A DNA stretch of 64,000 nt from Rhodoferax bucti (GTDB taxonomy: Bacteria > Pseudomonadota > Gammaproteobacteria > Burkholderiales > Burkholderiaceae_C): the NCBI RefSeq assembly GCF_005876985.1, contig NZ_VAHD01000005.1, positions 62,001-126,000 of the forward strand, in the 5' to 3' direction. Shown here in pieces: positions 26,215 to 36,140 of this stretch; within the stretch, counting starts at the first letter, position 1; each line of letters starts with the position of its first letter. Below the pieces are notes generated by a model that was given only the letters and a program-made list of their open reading frames with translations, was not told where the DNA came from and ran no database searches. A program made the position numbers and the translations under genes.

Positions 26215-26643
26215 ATGTCTACATTCAGCGCAAAACCCGCTGAGGTCGTGCACGAGTGGTTTGTGGTTGACGCGACCGACAAGGTCCTCGGACGAGTAGC
26301 CAGCGAAGTTGCTCTCCGTTTGCGCGGCAAACACAAGGCCATTTACACGCCTCACGTCGATACCGGTGACTTCATCGTCGTCATCAACGCAGCCCAACTC
26401 AAAGTGACTGGCACCAAGTCCCTGGACAAGGTGTACTACCGCCACTCCGGTTACCCCGGCGGTATCACAGCCACTAACTTCCGAGACATGCAATCCAAGC
26501 ATCCCGGCCGCGCTTTGGAAAAAGCCGTCAAGGGCATGCTGCCCAAGGGTCCCCTGGGCTACGCCATGATCAAGAAGCTCAAGGTGTACGGTGGTGCTGA
26601 GCACCCCCACACTGCCCAGCAACCCAAAGTGTTGGAACTGTAA
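26215..26643 (+). CDS. rplM: 50S ribosomal protein L13
   Basis: 142 residues, exactly the usual length. Family blocks are [45 protein letters not shown] and the C-terminal [18 protein letters not shown]. First gene of the conserved rplM-rpsI operon, with rpsI starting nine bases after its stop. An early-assembly protein of the large subunit. Confidence 0.98.
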   Translation: MSTFSAKPAEVVHEWFVVDATDKVLGRVASEVALRLRGKHKAIYTPHVDTGDFIVVINAAQLKVTGTKSLDKVYYRHSGYPGGITATNFRDMQSKHPGRALEKAVKGMLPKGPLGYAMIKKLKVYGGAEHPHTAQQPKVLEL

Positions 26644-26652
26644 GGAGCTCTC

Positions 26653-27045
26653 ATGATTGGTGAATGGAACAATGGAACCGGCCGTCGCAAATCCAGCGTC
26701 GCCCGCGTTTTCCTGAAAAAAGGCACTGGCAAGATCACCGTGAACGGTAAAGACATCGAAAACTTTTTCGGTCGTCAAACCTCCATCATGATCTGCAAGC
26801 AACCCCTGATGCTGACAAACCACGCAGAATCGTTCGACATCATGGTCAACGTTGCTGGCGGCGGTGAGTCTGGCCAAGCGGGTGCTACCCGTCACGGCAT
26901 CACACGTGCATTGATCGATTACGACGCGAGCCTCAAGCCCGCCCTGAGCCAAGCCGGCTTCGTAACTCGTGACGCACGTGAAGTGGAACGTAAGAAGGTC
27001 GGCTTCCACGGCGCACGTCGTCGTAAGCAGTTCTCCAAGCGTTAA
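26653..27045 (+). CDS. rpsI: 30S ribosomal protein S9
   Basis: 130 residues. Contains [14 protein letters not shown] near the start, [20 protein letters not shown], and the conserved C-terminal [14 protein letters not shown] tail that reaches the P-site tRNA. The ATG at 26653 follows AAGGAG. Ends just before a strong terminator. Confidence 0.98.
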   Translation: MIGEWNNGTGRRKSSVARVFLKKGTGKITVNGKDIENFFGRQTSIMICKQPLMLTNHAESFDIMVNVAGGGESGQAGATRHGITRALIDYDASLKPALSQAGFVTRDAREVERKKVGFHGARRRKQFSKR

Positions 27046-27071
27046 TCACGCTGCAACATTACGTTGCAAAC

Positions 27072-27107
27072 AAAAAGCCGCCCAAGTGCAAACTCAGGCG
27101 GCTTTTT
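27072..27107 (+). terminator. Rho-independent terminator of rplM-rpsI
   Basis: AAAAAGCCGCC (27072-27082) pairs with GGCGGCTTTTT (27097-27107), followed by further Ts. Confidence 0.9.
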
Positions 27108-27135
27108 TTATTCTGGCTGCTAGACTCCGCCCTCC

Positions 27136-27864
27136 ATGAGATTCCGACTATTACGCCGCCGCCTCACCATCAGCGCGCCCCGCATGGCGGTGCGCAGTGC
27201 ATTGCCTTGGCCGTTCCGCTGGGCCATGCTTGCCATCGTGCTGGGGTTTTGTGCCGCCATCGGTCTGTGGGCCTTTGAATTCGGCAAAGACATCGCCGGT
27301 CTGGAGAAGGGTTCCAAAGATGAGCTGATGCAGTTGCGTGCCAATGCAGCAGCACTGCAGGCCGAAATGGCAACGCTGAAGGCGGAGCGGGACAAGGCGC
27401 AGTCGATTGCGAATACGGCCGATACGCTGGTAACCGCCGAAAAAGCATCACAAGAAAAACTCATCGCACAGGTGAAGCAGCTGGAGGCGGACAACCGCAC
27501 GCTACGCGATGATCTGGGCTTTTTTGAGAAGCTGATTCCCTCCGGCGGAACTGAAGGCGTGGCGATCCGCGGGCTCCAGGCGGAGTTGATTTCTCCGACC
27601 ACACTAAAATGGCAGGCGCTGGTCATGCAGGCCGGCCGGAACACCCAAGAGTTTGCAGGTCGTTTGGAAATAACTCTGGTAGGAACGGCCAACGGTAAAG
27701 CCTGGACTGCTTCGTTGCCTGATGGGGCTATGTCCATCAAGCTCAAGCAATACGGGCGTTTGGAAGGAGAGTTTCAACTCCCCCCACAAACCGTGGTGAA
27801 AAGTGTGTCAGCGCGTGTACTTGAGGGAGCTACGGTCCGTGCGACCCAAACCCTCAAGCTCTAG
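27136..27864 (+). CDS. Single-pass membrane coiled-coil protein (DUF6776-like)
   Basis: 242 residues: Arg-rich N-terminus, one TM helix (WAMLAIVLGFCAAIGLWAFEF, ~residues 29-50), an alpha-helical coiled coil (~55-130, ELMQLRANAAALQAEMATLKAERD) and a beta-rich C-terminal domain. I recall this arrangement as a proteobacterial family of unknown function that often precedes bactofilin and erpA, as here. The bactofilin starts 18 bases after its stop, so the two may act together at the envelope. Confidence 0.75.
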   Translation: MRFRLLRRRLTISAPRMAVRSALPWPFRWAMLAIVLGFCAAIGLWAFEFGKDIAGLEKGSKDELMQLRANAAALQAEMATLKAERDKAQSIANTADTLVTAEKASQEKLIAQVKQLEADNRTLRDDLGFFEKLIPSGGTEGVAIRGLQAELISPTTLKWQALVMQAGRNTQEFAGRLEITLVGTANGKAWTASLPDGAMSIKLKQYGRLEGEFQLPPQTVVKSVSARVLEGATVRATQTLKL

Positions 27865-27882
27865 GTCATCACGAGGTACGCC

Positions 27883-28278
27883 ATGTTTAACAAGAATAAG
27901 CAGCCCCCCATCAAGAGCCTGATCGCCGACGGCACCGAAATCCAGGGCAATCTGTCTTTCTCCGACGGCTTGCGTGTGGATGGAAGCATTGTCGGCAACG
28001 TGTTGGCGGCAGATGCGGTGGCCAGTATTTTGGTGATTTCCGACTCCGCGAGCATCACCGGTGCCATCACGGCGGATCACATCATCATCAACGGGACGGT
28101 CAAGGGGCCTATCCATGCCCGCCGCATGCTGGAGCTGCAGCCCAAGGCGCGTATTGAAGGGGATGTGGAGTACGCCGCTTTGGAGATGCACCAAGGGGCG
28201 TTGATCGCGGGCCAACTCCGCCCCATGCTGGCTGGCGAAGAAAAACCCACACTGAAACTAGCGGCAAATAACCAGTAA
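27883..28278 (+). CDS. Bactofilin (polymer-forming cytoskeletal protein)
   Basis: 131 residues. The core is a right-handed beta-helix of repeating short strands (IADGTEIQGNLSFSDGLRVDGSIVG..., SASITGAITADHIIINGTVKG), the DUF583/bactofilin pattern. Bactofilins self-assemble into filaments on the inner membrane and position envelope or cell-shape enzymes. The short charged tails are unstructured. Co-directional with the coiled-coil membrane protein 18 bases upstream. Confidence 0.9.
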   Translation: MFNKNKQPPIKSLIADGTEIQGNLSFSDGLRVDGSIVGNVLAADAVASILVISDSASITGAITADHIIINGTVKGPIHARRMLELQPKARIEGDVEYAALEMHQGALIAGQLRPMLAGEEKPTLKLAANNQ

Positions 28279-28338
28279 GAGAATTCCCGAGCGAATTCCT
28301 GTAGTATTTGCCTATTCCTGAATTTGAATGGAGTCGCC

Positions 28339-28704
28339 ATGAGCGCCGTCGCCGAAAACATCCAAACTGATATGCCCGCCCCCATCCTGTTTACCGACAG
28401 TGCTGCGGCCAAGGTGGCAGACCTGATTGCCGAAGAGGGGAACCCTGATCTGAAACTGCGCGTTTTTGTGCAGGGCGGTGGTTGCTCCGGCTTCCAATAT
28501 GGTTTCACGTTTGACGAGATCACCAACGAAGACGACACGACCATGACCAAGAACGGTGTGTCTTTGCTGATCGATGCTATGAGCTACCAATACCTGGTGG
28601 GTGCAGAAATCGACTACAAAGAAGACTTGCAAGGCGCCCAGTTCGTCATCAAGAACCCCAATGCCACCACGACTTGTGGCTGCGGTTCGTCTTTCTCGAC
28701 CTGA
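28339..28704 (+). CDS. erpA: Iron-sulfur cluster insertion protein
   Basis: 121 residues; A-type carrier that receives Fe-S clusters and delivers them to apo-proteins. The three conserved cysteines are present in [10 protein letters not shown] and the C-terminal TTCGCGSSF. The ATG at 28339, six bases after GGAG, was chosen over an upstream TTG. ErpA rather than IscA is favoured by the [20 protein letters not shown] start and the stand-alone position outside an isc operon. Confidence 0.95.
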   Translation: MSAVAENIQTDMPAPILFTDSAAAKVADLIAEEGNPDLKLRVFVQGGGCSGFQYGFTFDEITNEDDTTMTKNGVSLLIDAMSYQYLVGAEIDYKEDLQGAQFVIKNPNATTTCGCGSSFST

Positions 28705-28731
28705 CGTATTAGCCCTGCCGCCCGCACAGGG

Positions 28732-29859
28732 TCAAGCAGGGTAAATTGCTCCCAGTACGCGGGCGCCTCGGGCGCCCGTTACTTTTGGCAGGTTCCCAGT
28801 TTGCCGGAGTACGGTTTGGCGGGCCAGCCATGCAAATGCTGCTGCCTCCACTTGCAGTGGTGGCAAGCCCAGTGCGTCCGAGCTGGTGACCTTGCAGCCC
28901 GGTAAAAGTGCTTGCAAGCGTTGCATCAAGTGCTGGTTGTAGGCGCCGCCACCGCAGACTACCAAACGCTCGCAATCCGGCATGTTTTGCAGAAGTGCCT
29001 CCGCGCAGGCGCGCGCGGTGAGTTCGGTGAGTGTGGTTTGCACATCTGCAGCATGGGGTGTGCCGTGCGCGCTTTCGTAGGCCTGCAGATACTGGGCAAG
29101 CCAAGGGGTATTGAACAGGTCGCGCCCGGTGCTTTTCGGGGGCGTTTTCTGCAAGAAAGGCTCGGCAAGCATCCGGTCAAGCAACGCAGGCAAGACCGTG
29201 CCTGTGGCGGCCCAAGCGCCGTCTTCGTCGTAATGTTGGCCGGTGTGTGTGTGGCACCAGGCGTCCATCAAGGCATTGCCGGGACCGCAGTCAAAGCCCA
29301 GCACGGGCGTATCGGGGCTGGCATGCAACAGGGTGAGGTTCGAGATGCCGCCGATGTTGAGTACAGCCAGCCGATCCCCCTTCGGGCTGAAAAACGCTTG
29401 GTGAAAAGGCGGCACCAATGGGGCACCTTGGCCCCCAGCGGCCACATCGCGACTGCGGAAGTCGGCCACGACATCGATGCCGGTGAGCTCCGCCAGCAAT
29501 GCGGGTTGGTTCAGCTGGGTGGTGTAGCCTGTGCCATCGAATTCACCTGGCCGGTGGCGCACGGTTTGGCCATGTGCCCCGATGGCGCGGATGGACGCTG
29601 CAGCGTTCCCCGTGTCGTGGAGCAGGCGCTCGACCACCTCGGCATACAGGCGCGCCAAACCGTTGGCGGCCAAGGCTCCACGGTGAATTTCATCGGGGCC
29701 AGACGTGTTGAGTGCCAAAAACTCGGCGCGCAGCGACTCCGAAAAGCCTGTGGCCCGGTGGGCCACGACGTGCATGGCGCCGTCGGCGAAGTCGGCCAGT
29801 ACGCCGTCCACGCCATCCAGCGAGGTGCCGGACATTAGCCCGATATAGAGTTCAGACAC
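28732..29859 (-). CDS. anmK: Anhydro-N-acetylmuramic acid kinase
   Basis: 375 residues, the usual length. It phosphorylates and opens 1,6-anhydroMurNAc released from recycled peptidoglycan, giving MurNAc-6-P. It has the N-terminal GLMSGTSLDGVDGVLADF, the phosphate-binding LNIGGISNLT, FDCGPGNALMD and CGGGAYN (ASKHA fold). It follows the M23 peptidase gene by 12 bases on the same strand, a natural pairing of wall cleavage and fragment salvage. Confidence 0.96.
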   Translation of the reverse strand: MSELYIGLMSGTSLDGVDGVLADFADGAMHVVAHRATGFSESLRAEFLALNTSGPDEIHRGALAANGLARLYAEVVERLLHDTGNAAASIRAIGAHGQTVRHRPGEFDGTGYTTQLNQPALLAELTGIDVVADFRSRDVAAGGQGAPLVPPFHQAFFSPKGDRLAVLNIGGISNLTLLHASPDTPVLGFDCGPGNALMDAWCHTHTGQHYDEDGAWAATGTVLPALLDRMLAEPFLQKTPPKSTGRDLFNTPWLAQYLQAYESAHGTPHAADVQTTLTELTARACAEALLQNMPDCERLVVCGGGAYNQHLMQRLQALLPGCKVTSSDALGLPPLQVEAAAFAWLARQTVLRQTGNLPKVTGARGARVLGAIYPA

Positions 29860-29871
29860 GCGTTGCGCAGC

Positions 29872-31230
29872 TTATTCGGCGCTACCGGGGGTGAGTTGGG
29901 CTGCGGTGGCCAGCTGTGCCCGCATGGCCTGGGCCGCCTTGTCGAACACTGGTTTGGCGGCCAGGGACACGGGCACGGCCTCGCTCTGCCGCGCGATGGT
30001 TGCGGGGTCTTTGTGTGCGCCGTTGACCCGGAACTCAAAATGCAGGTGCGGGCCGGTGGCCCAACCAGTGGCGCCCACGGCGCCAATGTTCTGGCCCTGC
30101 GACACGCTTTGGCCTTTTTTCACATTGATGCGGCTCAGGTGGGCGTACACCGTGGTCTGGTTGCTCCGGTGCTTGACGATTACCACGTTGCCGAAGCCGT
30201 TTTGCACACCTGCAAAGTCCACGGTGCCATCTCCCACCGAGCGCACGGGGGTGCCGGTAGCGGCGGCATAGTCCAAGCCGAGGTGGGCGCGCCAGGTTTG
30301 CAAAATGGGGTGGAAGCGCATTTTGAAACCGCTGGTCACGCGGGAAAACTCCAGCGGAGAAGCCAGAAATGCCCGGCGCAGGCTCTCTCCGGCCAAGGTG
30401 TAGTAGCCGCCTTTGCCTGCAGCCACCGGGTCTTTGAACCACATGGCCTGGAATGGCTTGCCCGCATTCACAAACTCGGCGCTCAGTACCCGCCCGGCGC
30501 GCAAAGGCTCGCCATCGCCCTCCAAGGTTTCGTAGACCACCGAGAAGCGGTCGCCCTTGCGCAGTGCGCGATGGAAGTCGATATCTCCCGAAAAAATCTC
30601 GGCTACCTGGGTCGCGATCGAATCCGGCAGGCGCGCATCGTCCGTGGCAGCAAACAGGGAGCTGTTGATCACGCCGCTGGCCAAGCGGGTGTTGGCGACC
30701 AGGGGCAATGTTTCCACGGTGGAGCGGAATCCGCTGACTGTTTTTTCTACGGTCAGGCGCTTGAAGGTGCCGTCGTCATTCGGGCTCCAGCGGGCAACCA
30801 GCTTGTCCAGACCCTGGCGCTCATTGACTTCGGCAGTCACATTGCGGCCCGCCCGGCCCAGCAGGGCGGTTTGCACGGAGTTGTCTGCTCGCAAAAATGC
30901 GGCGGCTTGAGGGTCTATAACCCCTAAGCGCTTGAGCAGGGTGTCTGCGGTGTCGCTGGAGCGCGTAGCGTCGGATCGGTACAAGCGCATGGCTTGCGCG
31001 GCCACATCGTCGCTGCGTGCGGCAAGCAAGTCGCTTTGTACGGTTTCTACGACCGTGCGCACGGGCAAATCCGAGGCGTCGGGTGCCAGATTGGCCACGG
31101 CGAAGGTGGCGCCCGTGCCGCCCACCAAGAGGGCAGCAATCGCGGCGGTAATCTGTTTGGGATAGAGCTGAATGAATGCCGTGGCACGCGCCACGCACAA
31201 CTCAACAGCCTGGTTCAGTCCATGCTTCAA
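29872..31230 (-). CDS. M23-family metallopeptidase (murein endopeptidase-like)
   Basis: 452 residues. An N-terminal TM/signal anchor ([24 protein letters not shown]), an OapA/LysM-like middle region, then the M23 LytM domain. Zinc ligands are His316 and Asp320 (HLGLD) and His397 with His395 (GPHLHFEFR), all present, so it should be active on peptidoglycan cross-bridges in the periplasm. The organisation resembles MepM/YebA. Divergent from tyrS, and upstream of anmK in an apparent operon. Confidence 0.93.
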   Translation of the reverse strand: MKHGLNQAVELCVARATAFIQLYPKQITAAIAALLVGGTGATFAVANLAPDASDLPVRTVVETVQSDLLAARSDDVAAQAMRLYRSDATRSSDTADTLLKRLGVIDPQAAAFLRADNSVQTALLGRAGRNVTAEVNERQGLDKLVARWSPNDDGTFKRLTVEKTVSGFRSTVETLPLVANTRLASGVINSSLFAATDDARLPDSIATQVAEIFSGDIDFHRALRKGDRFSVVYETLEGDGEPLRAGRVLSAEFVNAGKPFQAMWFKDPVAAGKGGYYTLAGESLRRAFLASPLEFSRVTSGFKMRFHPILQTWRAHLGLDYAAATGTPVRSVGDGTVDFAGVQNGFGNVVIVKHRSNQTTVYAHLSRINVKKGQSVSQGQNIGAVGATGWATGPHLHFEFRVNGAHKDPATIARQSEAVPVSLAAKPVFDKAAQAMRAQLATAAQLTPGSAE

Positions 31231-31352
31231 ATCAAAGACTCCGGTGTGGGGGATGCGGCCCGACTAAAATCCTGCCGCAGGCAACGAAAGCGTTGCAGAA
31301 AGGAGCCGGCAGTATAGCCGTCGCTCCATTCCCGGCCACAAGAAAAACCCTT

Positions 31353-32597
31353 ATGAATCAAGCCTCAAGCCCCCAGTTAGTTGTAAGCGATCGTGTGCGC
31401 GAGGCCCTTGCGGTCACCCTGCGCGGTGTGGAAGAGCTTTTGCCCCAGGACGAGTGGATCAAGAAGCTCGTGAAATCCGAAGTCACCGGCAAGCCGCTGC
31501 GTATCAAGCTGGGGCTGGACCCGACAGCGCCGGACATCCACATTGGCCACACCGTGGTGCTCAACAAGATGCGGCAGCTGCAAGATTTGGGCCATACGGT
31601 GATCTTTTTGATCGGTGACTTCACCAGCATGATTGGCGACCCTTCTGGCCGCAACAGCACCCGTCCGCCGCTGACTGCCGAGCAAATCAAGGTGAACGCC
31701 GAGACCTACTACCGCCAGGCCAGCCTGGTGCTGGACCCTGCCAAAACCGAGATCCGCTACAACAGCGAGTGGAGCGACCCGCTGGGCGCGCGCGGCATGA
31801 TTCAGCTTGCCAGCCGCTACACCGTCGCCCGCATGATGGAGCGCAACGATTTCCATGACCGCTTTAAGGCCGGCACCCCGATTGCGGTGCACGAATTCCT
31901 CTACCCGCTGATGCAGGGCTACGACTCTGTGGCGCTGGAATGCGACCTGGAGCTGGGCGGCACCGATCAGAAGTTCAATCTGCTCATGGGCCGCACCCTG
32001 CAGGCCGAATACGGCCAGGAGCCCCAGTGCATCTTGACCATGCCGTTGCTCGAAGGGTTGGACGGCGTGGAGAAGATGTCCAAGAGCAAGAACAACTATA
32101 TCGGCATCTCTGAAGAGCCCAACACCATGTTCGCCAAGGTGCTGTCCATCTCCGACGTGCTGATGTGGAAGTGGTACACCCTGCTCAGCTTCAAGAGCGA
32201 GGCAGAGATTGCTGCGCTGAAGGCCGAAGTCGAGGGCGGGCGCAACCCCAAAGATGCCAAGGTGGCGCTTGCCAAAGAAATCACAGCGCGCTTTCACAGC
32301 GCTGCTGCGGCCGATGCGGCAGAGCAGGACTTCATCAACCGCAGCAAGGGCGGTATTCCGGACCAGATCGACGAAATCACCTTGCCGCTGGGTGAGGGCG
32401 GTGCGGCGGTGGGTATTGCTGCGCTGCTGAAGTCTGCGAACCTGGCCGCCTCCAGTGGTGAAGGCAACCGCCTGATTGACGGTGGCGGTGTGCGGGTGGA
32501 CAGTAATGTGGTGAGCGACAAGGGCTTGAAGCTCGGCGCGGGCACCTACGTGCTGCAAGTGGGCAAGCGCAAGTTTGCCCGCGTGACGCTGGCGTAA
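31353..32597 (+). CDS. tyrS: Tyrosyl-tRNA synthetase
   Basis: 414 residues, class I synthetase that charges tRNA-Tyr. The HIGH motif is HIGH (63-66) and KMSKS is at 241-245. The tyrosine pocket is in [22 protein letters not shown], and a C-terminal S4 domain ends the protein. The length and HIGH (not HVGH) sequence indicate the TyrZ-like subgroup. The ATG at 31353 fits the family; the longer frame upstream lies in the divergent promoter region. Confidence 0.97.
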   Translation: MNQASSPQLVVSDRVREALAVTLRGVEELLPQDEWIKKLVKSEVTGKPLRIKLGLDPTAPDIHIGHTVVLNKMRQLQDLGHTVIFLIGDFTSMIGDPSGRNSTRPPLTAEQIKVNAETYYRQASLVLDPAKTEIRYNSEWSDPLGARGMIQLASRYTVARMMERNDFHDRFKAGTPIAVHEFLYPLMQGYDSVALECDLELGGTDQKFNLLMGRTLQAEYGQEPQCILTMPLLEGLDGVEKMSKSKNNYIGISEEPNTMFAKVLSISDVLMWKWYTLLSFKSEAEIAALKAEVEGGRNPKDAKVALAKEITARFHSAAAADAAEQDFINRSKGGIPDQIDEITLPLGEGGAAVGIAALLKSANLAASSGEGNRLIDGGGVRVDSNVVSDKGLKLGAGTYVLQVGKRKFARVTLA

Positions 32598-32652
32598 TTG
32601 CTCCTGTTTTTAAAGCTGCTTGCGCATGTTCCACAAGGGCTAGAGGCCGAAA
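32597..32652 (+). repeat. Dispersed palindromic repeat, copy 6
   Basis: TTTTTAAAGCTGCTTGCGCATGTT then AAGGGCTAGAGGCCGAAAA. Fills the gap between tyrS and dtd. Confidence 0.7.
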
Positions 32653-32657
32653 ACACC

Positions 32658-33122
32658 ATGATTTCAGTCGTGCAACGTGTGCGTCAGGCCCGTGTCCGCG
32701 TGGCGGGGCAGACGGTTGGGGAGATCGGTCAGGGCCTGCTGGTGCTGGTCTGTGCCGAGCAGGGCGATACCGAAGCGCAGGGCGACAAGCTGCTGGCCAA
32801 ACTGCTCAAGTTGCGCATCTTTAGCGACGCGGACGGCAAGATGAATCGCAGCGTGCAAGACCTGGATGGTGCGGGGCTGCACGGCGGCTTGCTGATCGTG
32901 AGCCAGTTCACGCTGGCGGCGGACACGTCTGGTGGCAACCGGCCCAGCTTCAAAGCGGCTGCTGCGCCCGACGAGGGGCGGCGTTTGTACGACTACTTTG
33001 TGGCCCAGGCCCGCACAGTGCACCCCATCGTGCAGACCGGAATCTTTGCGGCAGACATGCAGGTGGAGCTGGTCAATGACGGGCCGGTGACGATTCCGAT
33101 GCGGGTGGCGCCTGGCGTCTGA
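32658..33122 (+). CDS. dtd: D-aminoacyl-tRNA deacylase
   Basis: 154 residues; removes D-amino acids and glycine mischarged on tRNA. Family blocks are [15 protein letters not shown] at the start, [12 protein letters not shown], the SQFTLAAD active-site loop, GNRPSF and the C-terminal NDGPVTIPM (the Gly-Pro cis dipeptide that sets chirality). The ATG at 32658 was chosen from homology. Directly follows tyrS, and D-Tyr-tRNA is a classic DTD substrate. Confidence 0.95.
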   Translation: MISVVQRVRQARVRVAGQTVGEIGQGLLVLVCAEQGDTEAQGDKLLAKLLKLRIFSDADGKMNRSVQDLDGAGLHGGLLIVSQFTLAADTSGGNRPSFKAAAAPDEGRRLYDYFVAQARTVHPIVQTGIFAADMQVELVNDGPVTIPMRVAPGV

Positions 33123-33177
33123 TTGCTACTGTTTTTGTAGCTGGTAGCGCTTGTTGCATGGGCGCTGGGGCTGAAAA
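33122..33177 (+). repeat. Dispersed palindromic repeat, copy 7
   Basis: CTGTTTTTGTAGCTGGTAGCGC then GGGCGCTGGGGCTGAAAA, directly after the dtd stop. Confidence 0.65.
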
Positions 33178-33204
33178 GGCTTGGGGTTTGGTTTGTCCTT
33201 GCAC

Positions 33205-33298
33205 GCGAGGGGAAGGGGTGTACGTTTTGCTTCGTGTCCCCCGCCCGCTATGCGGGCTCCTCCTTGACCTACGCAAAACGCACACCCCTTCCCCTCGC
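33205..33298. repeat. Long hairpin 1 of a paired palindrome
   Basis: Arms of 26 bp (33205-33230 and 33273-33298) with one mismatch enclose a 42-base core containing CGTGTCCCCCGC and CTCCTCCTTGACCT. No coding potential is apparent. The core recurs in opposite orientation in hairpin 2. Confidence 0.85.
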
Positions 33299-33381
33299 TG
33301 GACGCATCGGAATACCAACATCGCTGTATTCAGCGTCGCCTTTCAACTTCCGCTTAGGCGCACATCGAAAAATTACCCGCA

Positions 33382-33469
33382 GGAGTAGCTGCCTAGGGCG
33401 TTTTGCGCAGGTCAAGGAGGAGCGCGAAGCGCGGGGGACACGGAGCAAAGCGCCCTAGGCAGCTGCTCC
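33382..33469. repeat. Long hairpin 2 of a paired palindrome
   Basis: Arms of 25 bp (33382-33406 and 33445-33469) with two mismatches enclose AGGTCAAGGAGGAG...GGGGGACACGGA, the reverse complement of the hairpin 1 core. The stems differ completely from those of hairpin 1. The 402-base gap 33123-33524 holds only these hairpins and repeat copy 7. Confidence 0.85.
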
Positions 33470-33524
33470 GGAGCGAAAGCAAAAGCGTTGAAGTAATGAG
33501 TACCCAGAACGCGAAACACCCAGC

Positions 33525-33980
33525 TCAATACGGGTTCTTAAACCCCAACCGCGCCATGATCTCACTCTCACGCAGCTCCATCACTTCGGCGTCTTCGTCC
33601 AACTCATGGTCCCAGCCCTGGGCGTGCAGGGTGCCGTGGACGATCATGTGGGCGTAATGGGCTTCCAGCGTTTTCTTTTGCTCTTTGGCTTCTTTGGCAA
33701 TCACCGGCGCGCACAGCACCAAATCGGCGGTCACCGGCTCCTGGGTGTAGTCAAACGTCAGCACGTTGGTGGCGTAGTCTTTCTGGCGGTACTCGCGGTT
33801 GAGCGTTTGGCCTTCTTCGGCGTCCACGATACGCACGGTGATTTCGCCATCCACCTCCAGGGTGTTGCGGATCCAGCGGATGACTTTGTGGCGCTTGAGT
33901 GCGTCGCGGTGTTTGTCTGCGTCTTGGATCTTGCCGAATTGCAGGGAGAGGCTGAGTTCTTGGAGCATGGGTTTCGTCAT
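33525..33980 (-). CDS. ybeY: Endoribonuclease YbeY (16S rRNA 3'-end maturation)
   Basis: 151 residues. The zinc-binding motif HGTLHAQGWDH supplies His115, His119 and His125 exactly as in the family. LNREYRQKDYATNVLTF is the conserved substrate-channel segment. Acts in rRNA maturation and ribosome quality control. Starts 12 bases after phoH, the standard ybeZ-ybeY arrangement. Confidence 0.96.
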   Translation of the reverse strand: MTKPMLQELSLSLQFGKIQDADKHRDALKRHKVIRWIRNTLEVDGEITVRIVDAEEGQTLNREYRQKDYATNVLTFDYTQEPVTADLVLCAPVIAKEAKEQKKTLEAHYAHMIVHGTLHAQGWDHELDEDAEVMELRESEIMARLGFKNPY

Positions 33981-33992
33981 CGAAAAAAGGGT

Positions 33993-35003
33993 TTAGCCGC
34001 GACGTGGGCTGCGGGTCTTGGGCAGGCCTACGCGGGGGAGTTCGGGCTCCGGCTCAGGAATGGCGATCTGCGGCAGGTCTTCCAGCCGCGCGGCCTCGTA
34101 GGCATCCACGATGCGGGCGACCAGTGGGTGGCGCACGATGTCGGCGCTGGTGAGGCGGGTGATGGCAATGCCCGGCGTACGGCGCAGCACGCGTTCGGCT
34201 TCCACCAAGCCGCTCATCTGCGCCTTGGGCAAATCGATCTGGGTCAGGTCGCCGGTGATCACCGTCTTGGTGCCGAAGCCCACGCGCGTCAAAAACATCT
34301 TCATCTGTTCGGGCGTGGTGTTCTGGGCCTCGTCCAGGATCACAAACGCGTTGTTCAGCGTGCGCCCGCGCATGAAGGCCAGGGGCGCAATTTCCAGCTG
34401 CTGGCGCTCAAAGGCCTTGTGCACTTGGTCGTAGCCCATCAGGTCATACAGCGCGTCGTACAGAGGGCGCAGATAGGGGTCCACCTTCTGATTCAGGTCG
34501 CCGGGCAGAAAGCCCAAGCGCTCGCCGGCTTCCACAGCGGGGCGGGTCAGCACAATACGCTGCACCGAGCTGCGTTGCAGCGCGTCCACCGCCGCAGCCA
34601 CGGCGAGATAGGTCTTGCCCGTGCCAGCGGGGCCGATGCCAAAGGTAATGTCGAACTCGGCAATGTTGTCCAGGTACAGCGCCTGGTTCTGGCTGCGGGG
34701 TTTGAGGTCCGCACGGCGGGTGGAGAGGCTGGGGCCATCGGCGCCCAATTCGCCATCGCCGCTGAGCATGAGCTGCACGGTGGAGGCGGCAATCGGCCGG
34801 CCGGCAATCTCATATAGCGCTTGGATCATTTCCATCGCACGCTGGGCTTTGGCCTTGGCGCCCTCTACCTTGAACTGCTCATGCCGGTGGGCAATTTTGA
34901 CTTCCAGCTCGCGCTCAATGGTGCGCAGGTGTTCGTCGGTCGGCCCGCACAGGTGCGAGAGACGCGTGTTGTTCAGCGGGGTGAAGATGTGTTTGAGAAT
35001 CAA
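33993..35003 (-). CDS. ybeZ: PhoH-like protein (YbeZ), ATPase
   Basis: 336 residues from a TTG at 35003 ([20 protein letters not shown]), where family similarity begins; no ATG is present in that region. An N-terminal KH-like segment is followed by the P-loop GPAGTGKT (124-131), Walker [10 protein letters not shown] and the [10 protein letters not shown] block. YbeZ works with YbeY in RNA/ribosome metabolism. Upstream member of the ybeZ-ybeY operon and divergent from ruvA. Confidence 0.93.
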   Translation of the reverse strand: MILKHIFTPLNNTRLSHLCGPTDEHLRTIERELEVKIAHRHEQFKVEGAKAKAQRAMEMIQALYEIAGRPIAASTVQLMLSGDGELGADGPSLSTRRADLKPRSQNQALYLDNIAEFDITFGIGPAGTGKTYLAVAAAVDALQRSSVQRIVLTRPAVEAGERLGFLPGDLNQKVDPYLRPLYDALYDLMGYDQVHKAFERQQLEIAPLAFMRGRTLNNAFVILDEAQNTTPEQMKMFLTRVGFGTKTVITGDLTQIDLPKAQMSGLVEAERVLRRTPGIAITRLTSADIVRHPLVARIVDAYEAARLEDLPQIAIPEPEPELPRVGLPKTRSPRRG

Positions 35004-35145
35004 GCTGATAATCCGGCAAAGCAGGGGACTGCGAGGGGGCGCTACAGAGGCACCCGTAGCGTGTAATACCCTGCATTGTCCCCAATTTGATCCGAACCGT
35101 GGCCTTGCTGGCCATCCACCACTCCAGAACCCCGGACTCCGCACC

Positions 35146-35718
35146 ATGATCGGCAAACTCACAGGTATCGTCAGCGACAAAAATCCACCGCAAGTCATCA
35201 TCGATTGCGGCGGCGTGGGCTACGAGGTGCAGGTGCCCATGAGCACCTTTTACAACCTGCCGGCTGACGGCCACAAGGTCACGCTGCTCACGCACTTTGT
35301 GGTGCGCGAAGACGCGCAAATCCTCTACGGTTTTGCCACCAGCACCGAGCGCGAGGCCTTCCGGGAATTGATCAAGATCTCCGGCGTGGGGCCGCGCACT
35401 GCTTTGTCGGTGCTGTCGGGCATGGACGTGGGTGACTTGGCACAGGCGGTGACCTTGCAAGAGGCCGGCCGCCTGATCAAGGTACCGGGCATCGGCAAAA
35501 AGACTGCCGAGCGCTTGCTGCTGGAGCTCAAGGGCAAGTTGGGGGCAGACCTCGGGGCACCTCTGGGCGCCGTGGGCGATGCGCAGAGCGACATCCTGCA
35601 GGCGCTGCTGGCCCTGGGCTACAGCGACAAGGAGGCGGCAGCCGCACTCAAGGCCCTGCCCAAGGATGTGGGTGTCAGCGATGGTATCAAGCTGGCCTTG
35701 AAGTCTTTAGCGAAATAA
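35146..35718 (+). CDS. ruvA: Holliday junction DNA helicase subunit RuvA
   Basis: 190 residues. The N-terminal OB fold is [28 protein letters not shown]. Two helix-hairpin-helix motifs follow ([13 protein letters not shown] and [16 protein letters not shown]). The C-terminal domain [16 protein letters not shown] binds RuvB. Tetramers clamp four-way junctions. ruvB is 1.7 kb downstream, separated by two unrelated genes, instead of adjacent. Confidence 0.96.
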   Translation: MIGKLTGIVSDKNPPQVIIDCGGVGYEVQVPMSTFYNLPADGHKVTLLTHFVVREDAQILYGFATSTEREAFRELIKISGVGPRTALSVLSGMDVGDLAQAVTLQEAGRLIKVPGIGKKTAERLLLELKGKLGADLGAPLGAVGDAQSDILQALLALGYSDKEAAAALKALPKDVGVSDGIKLALKSLAK

Positions 35719-35735
35719 GCCTCTGGCGCCCGCCG

Positions 35736-35760
35736 TGCCTGCGCAGGCAGCTCTTTTTTT
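35736..35760 (+). terminator. Rho-independent terminator after ruvA
   Basis: TGCCTGC/GCAGGCA hairpin (35736-35749) followed by GCTC and eight Ts. Confidence 0.75.
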
Positions 35761-35887
35761 AGTAGCAAGCAGATGCCGTGAGCCTGCGGGTTTGCGATAG
35801 GTCTGGCCTCCCGCCGCTTGGCTACGATGCAGGCAGGCCCGCAGAGGCCGTGTCTGTTGACGTATCCACATAGAGAGGACCCGCCCC

Positions 35888-36118
35888 ATGAAAATCGTAT
35901 TGACCTTGAGCGCTGTTGCACTCGCCTTGTTCACCGGCAGCGCCTGGGCTGCCAAAGACTGCGAGCAACTCAAAACGGAAGTGGCTGCCAAAGCCGAATC
36001 GCACGGGGCCAAGAACTTCACCCTGGACGTGGTGGACCGCGATGCGGACTCCGGCAAAAAGCGGGTCGTCGGCACCTGCGAGGCCGGTAAAAAGAAGATC
36101 GTTTACACCCGCAACTGA
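35888..36118 (+). CDS. Small periplasmic protein (DUF1161)
   Basis: 76 residues. Signal peptide MKIVLTLSAVALALFTGSAWA with cleavage after AWA, then a mature ~54-residue domain with two cysteines (KDCEQL and GTCEAG) that could form a disulfide. KIVYTRN at the end and the overall pattern match DUF1161, of unknown function. Preceded by AGAGAGG. Convergent with the carbonic anhydrase gene. Confidence 0.8.
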   Translation: MKIVLTLSAVALALFTGSAWAAKDCEQLKTEVAAKAESHGAKNFTLDVVDRDADSGKKRVVGTCEAGKKKIVYTRN

Positions 36119-36140
36119 GACAGCGTCGCCCGGTGATTAA

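Noticed and set aside
29872..31230. Inactive M23 peptidase (some family members lack zinc ligands)
   Set aside because: His316, Asp320 and His397 are all present, so it is annotated as active.
33158..33458. Short plus-strand open frames between dtd and ybeY
   Set aside because: They are produced by the two hairpins and repeat copy 7; no ribosome site or motif.
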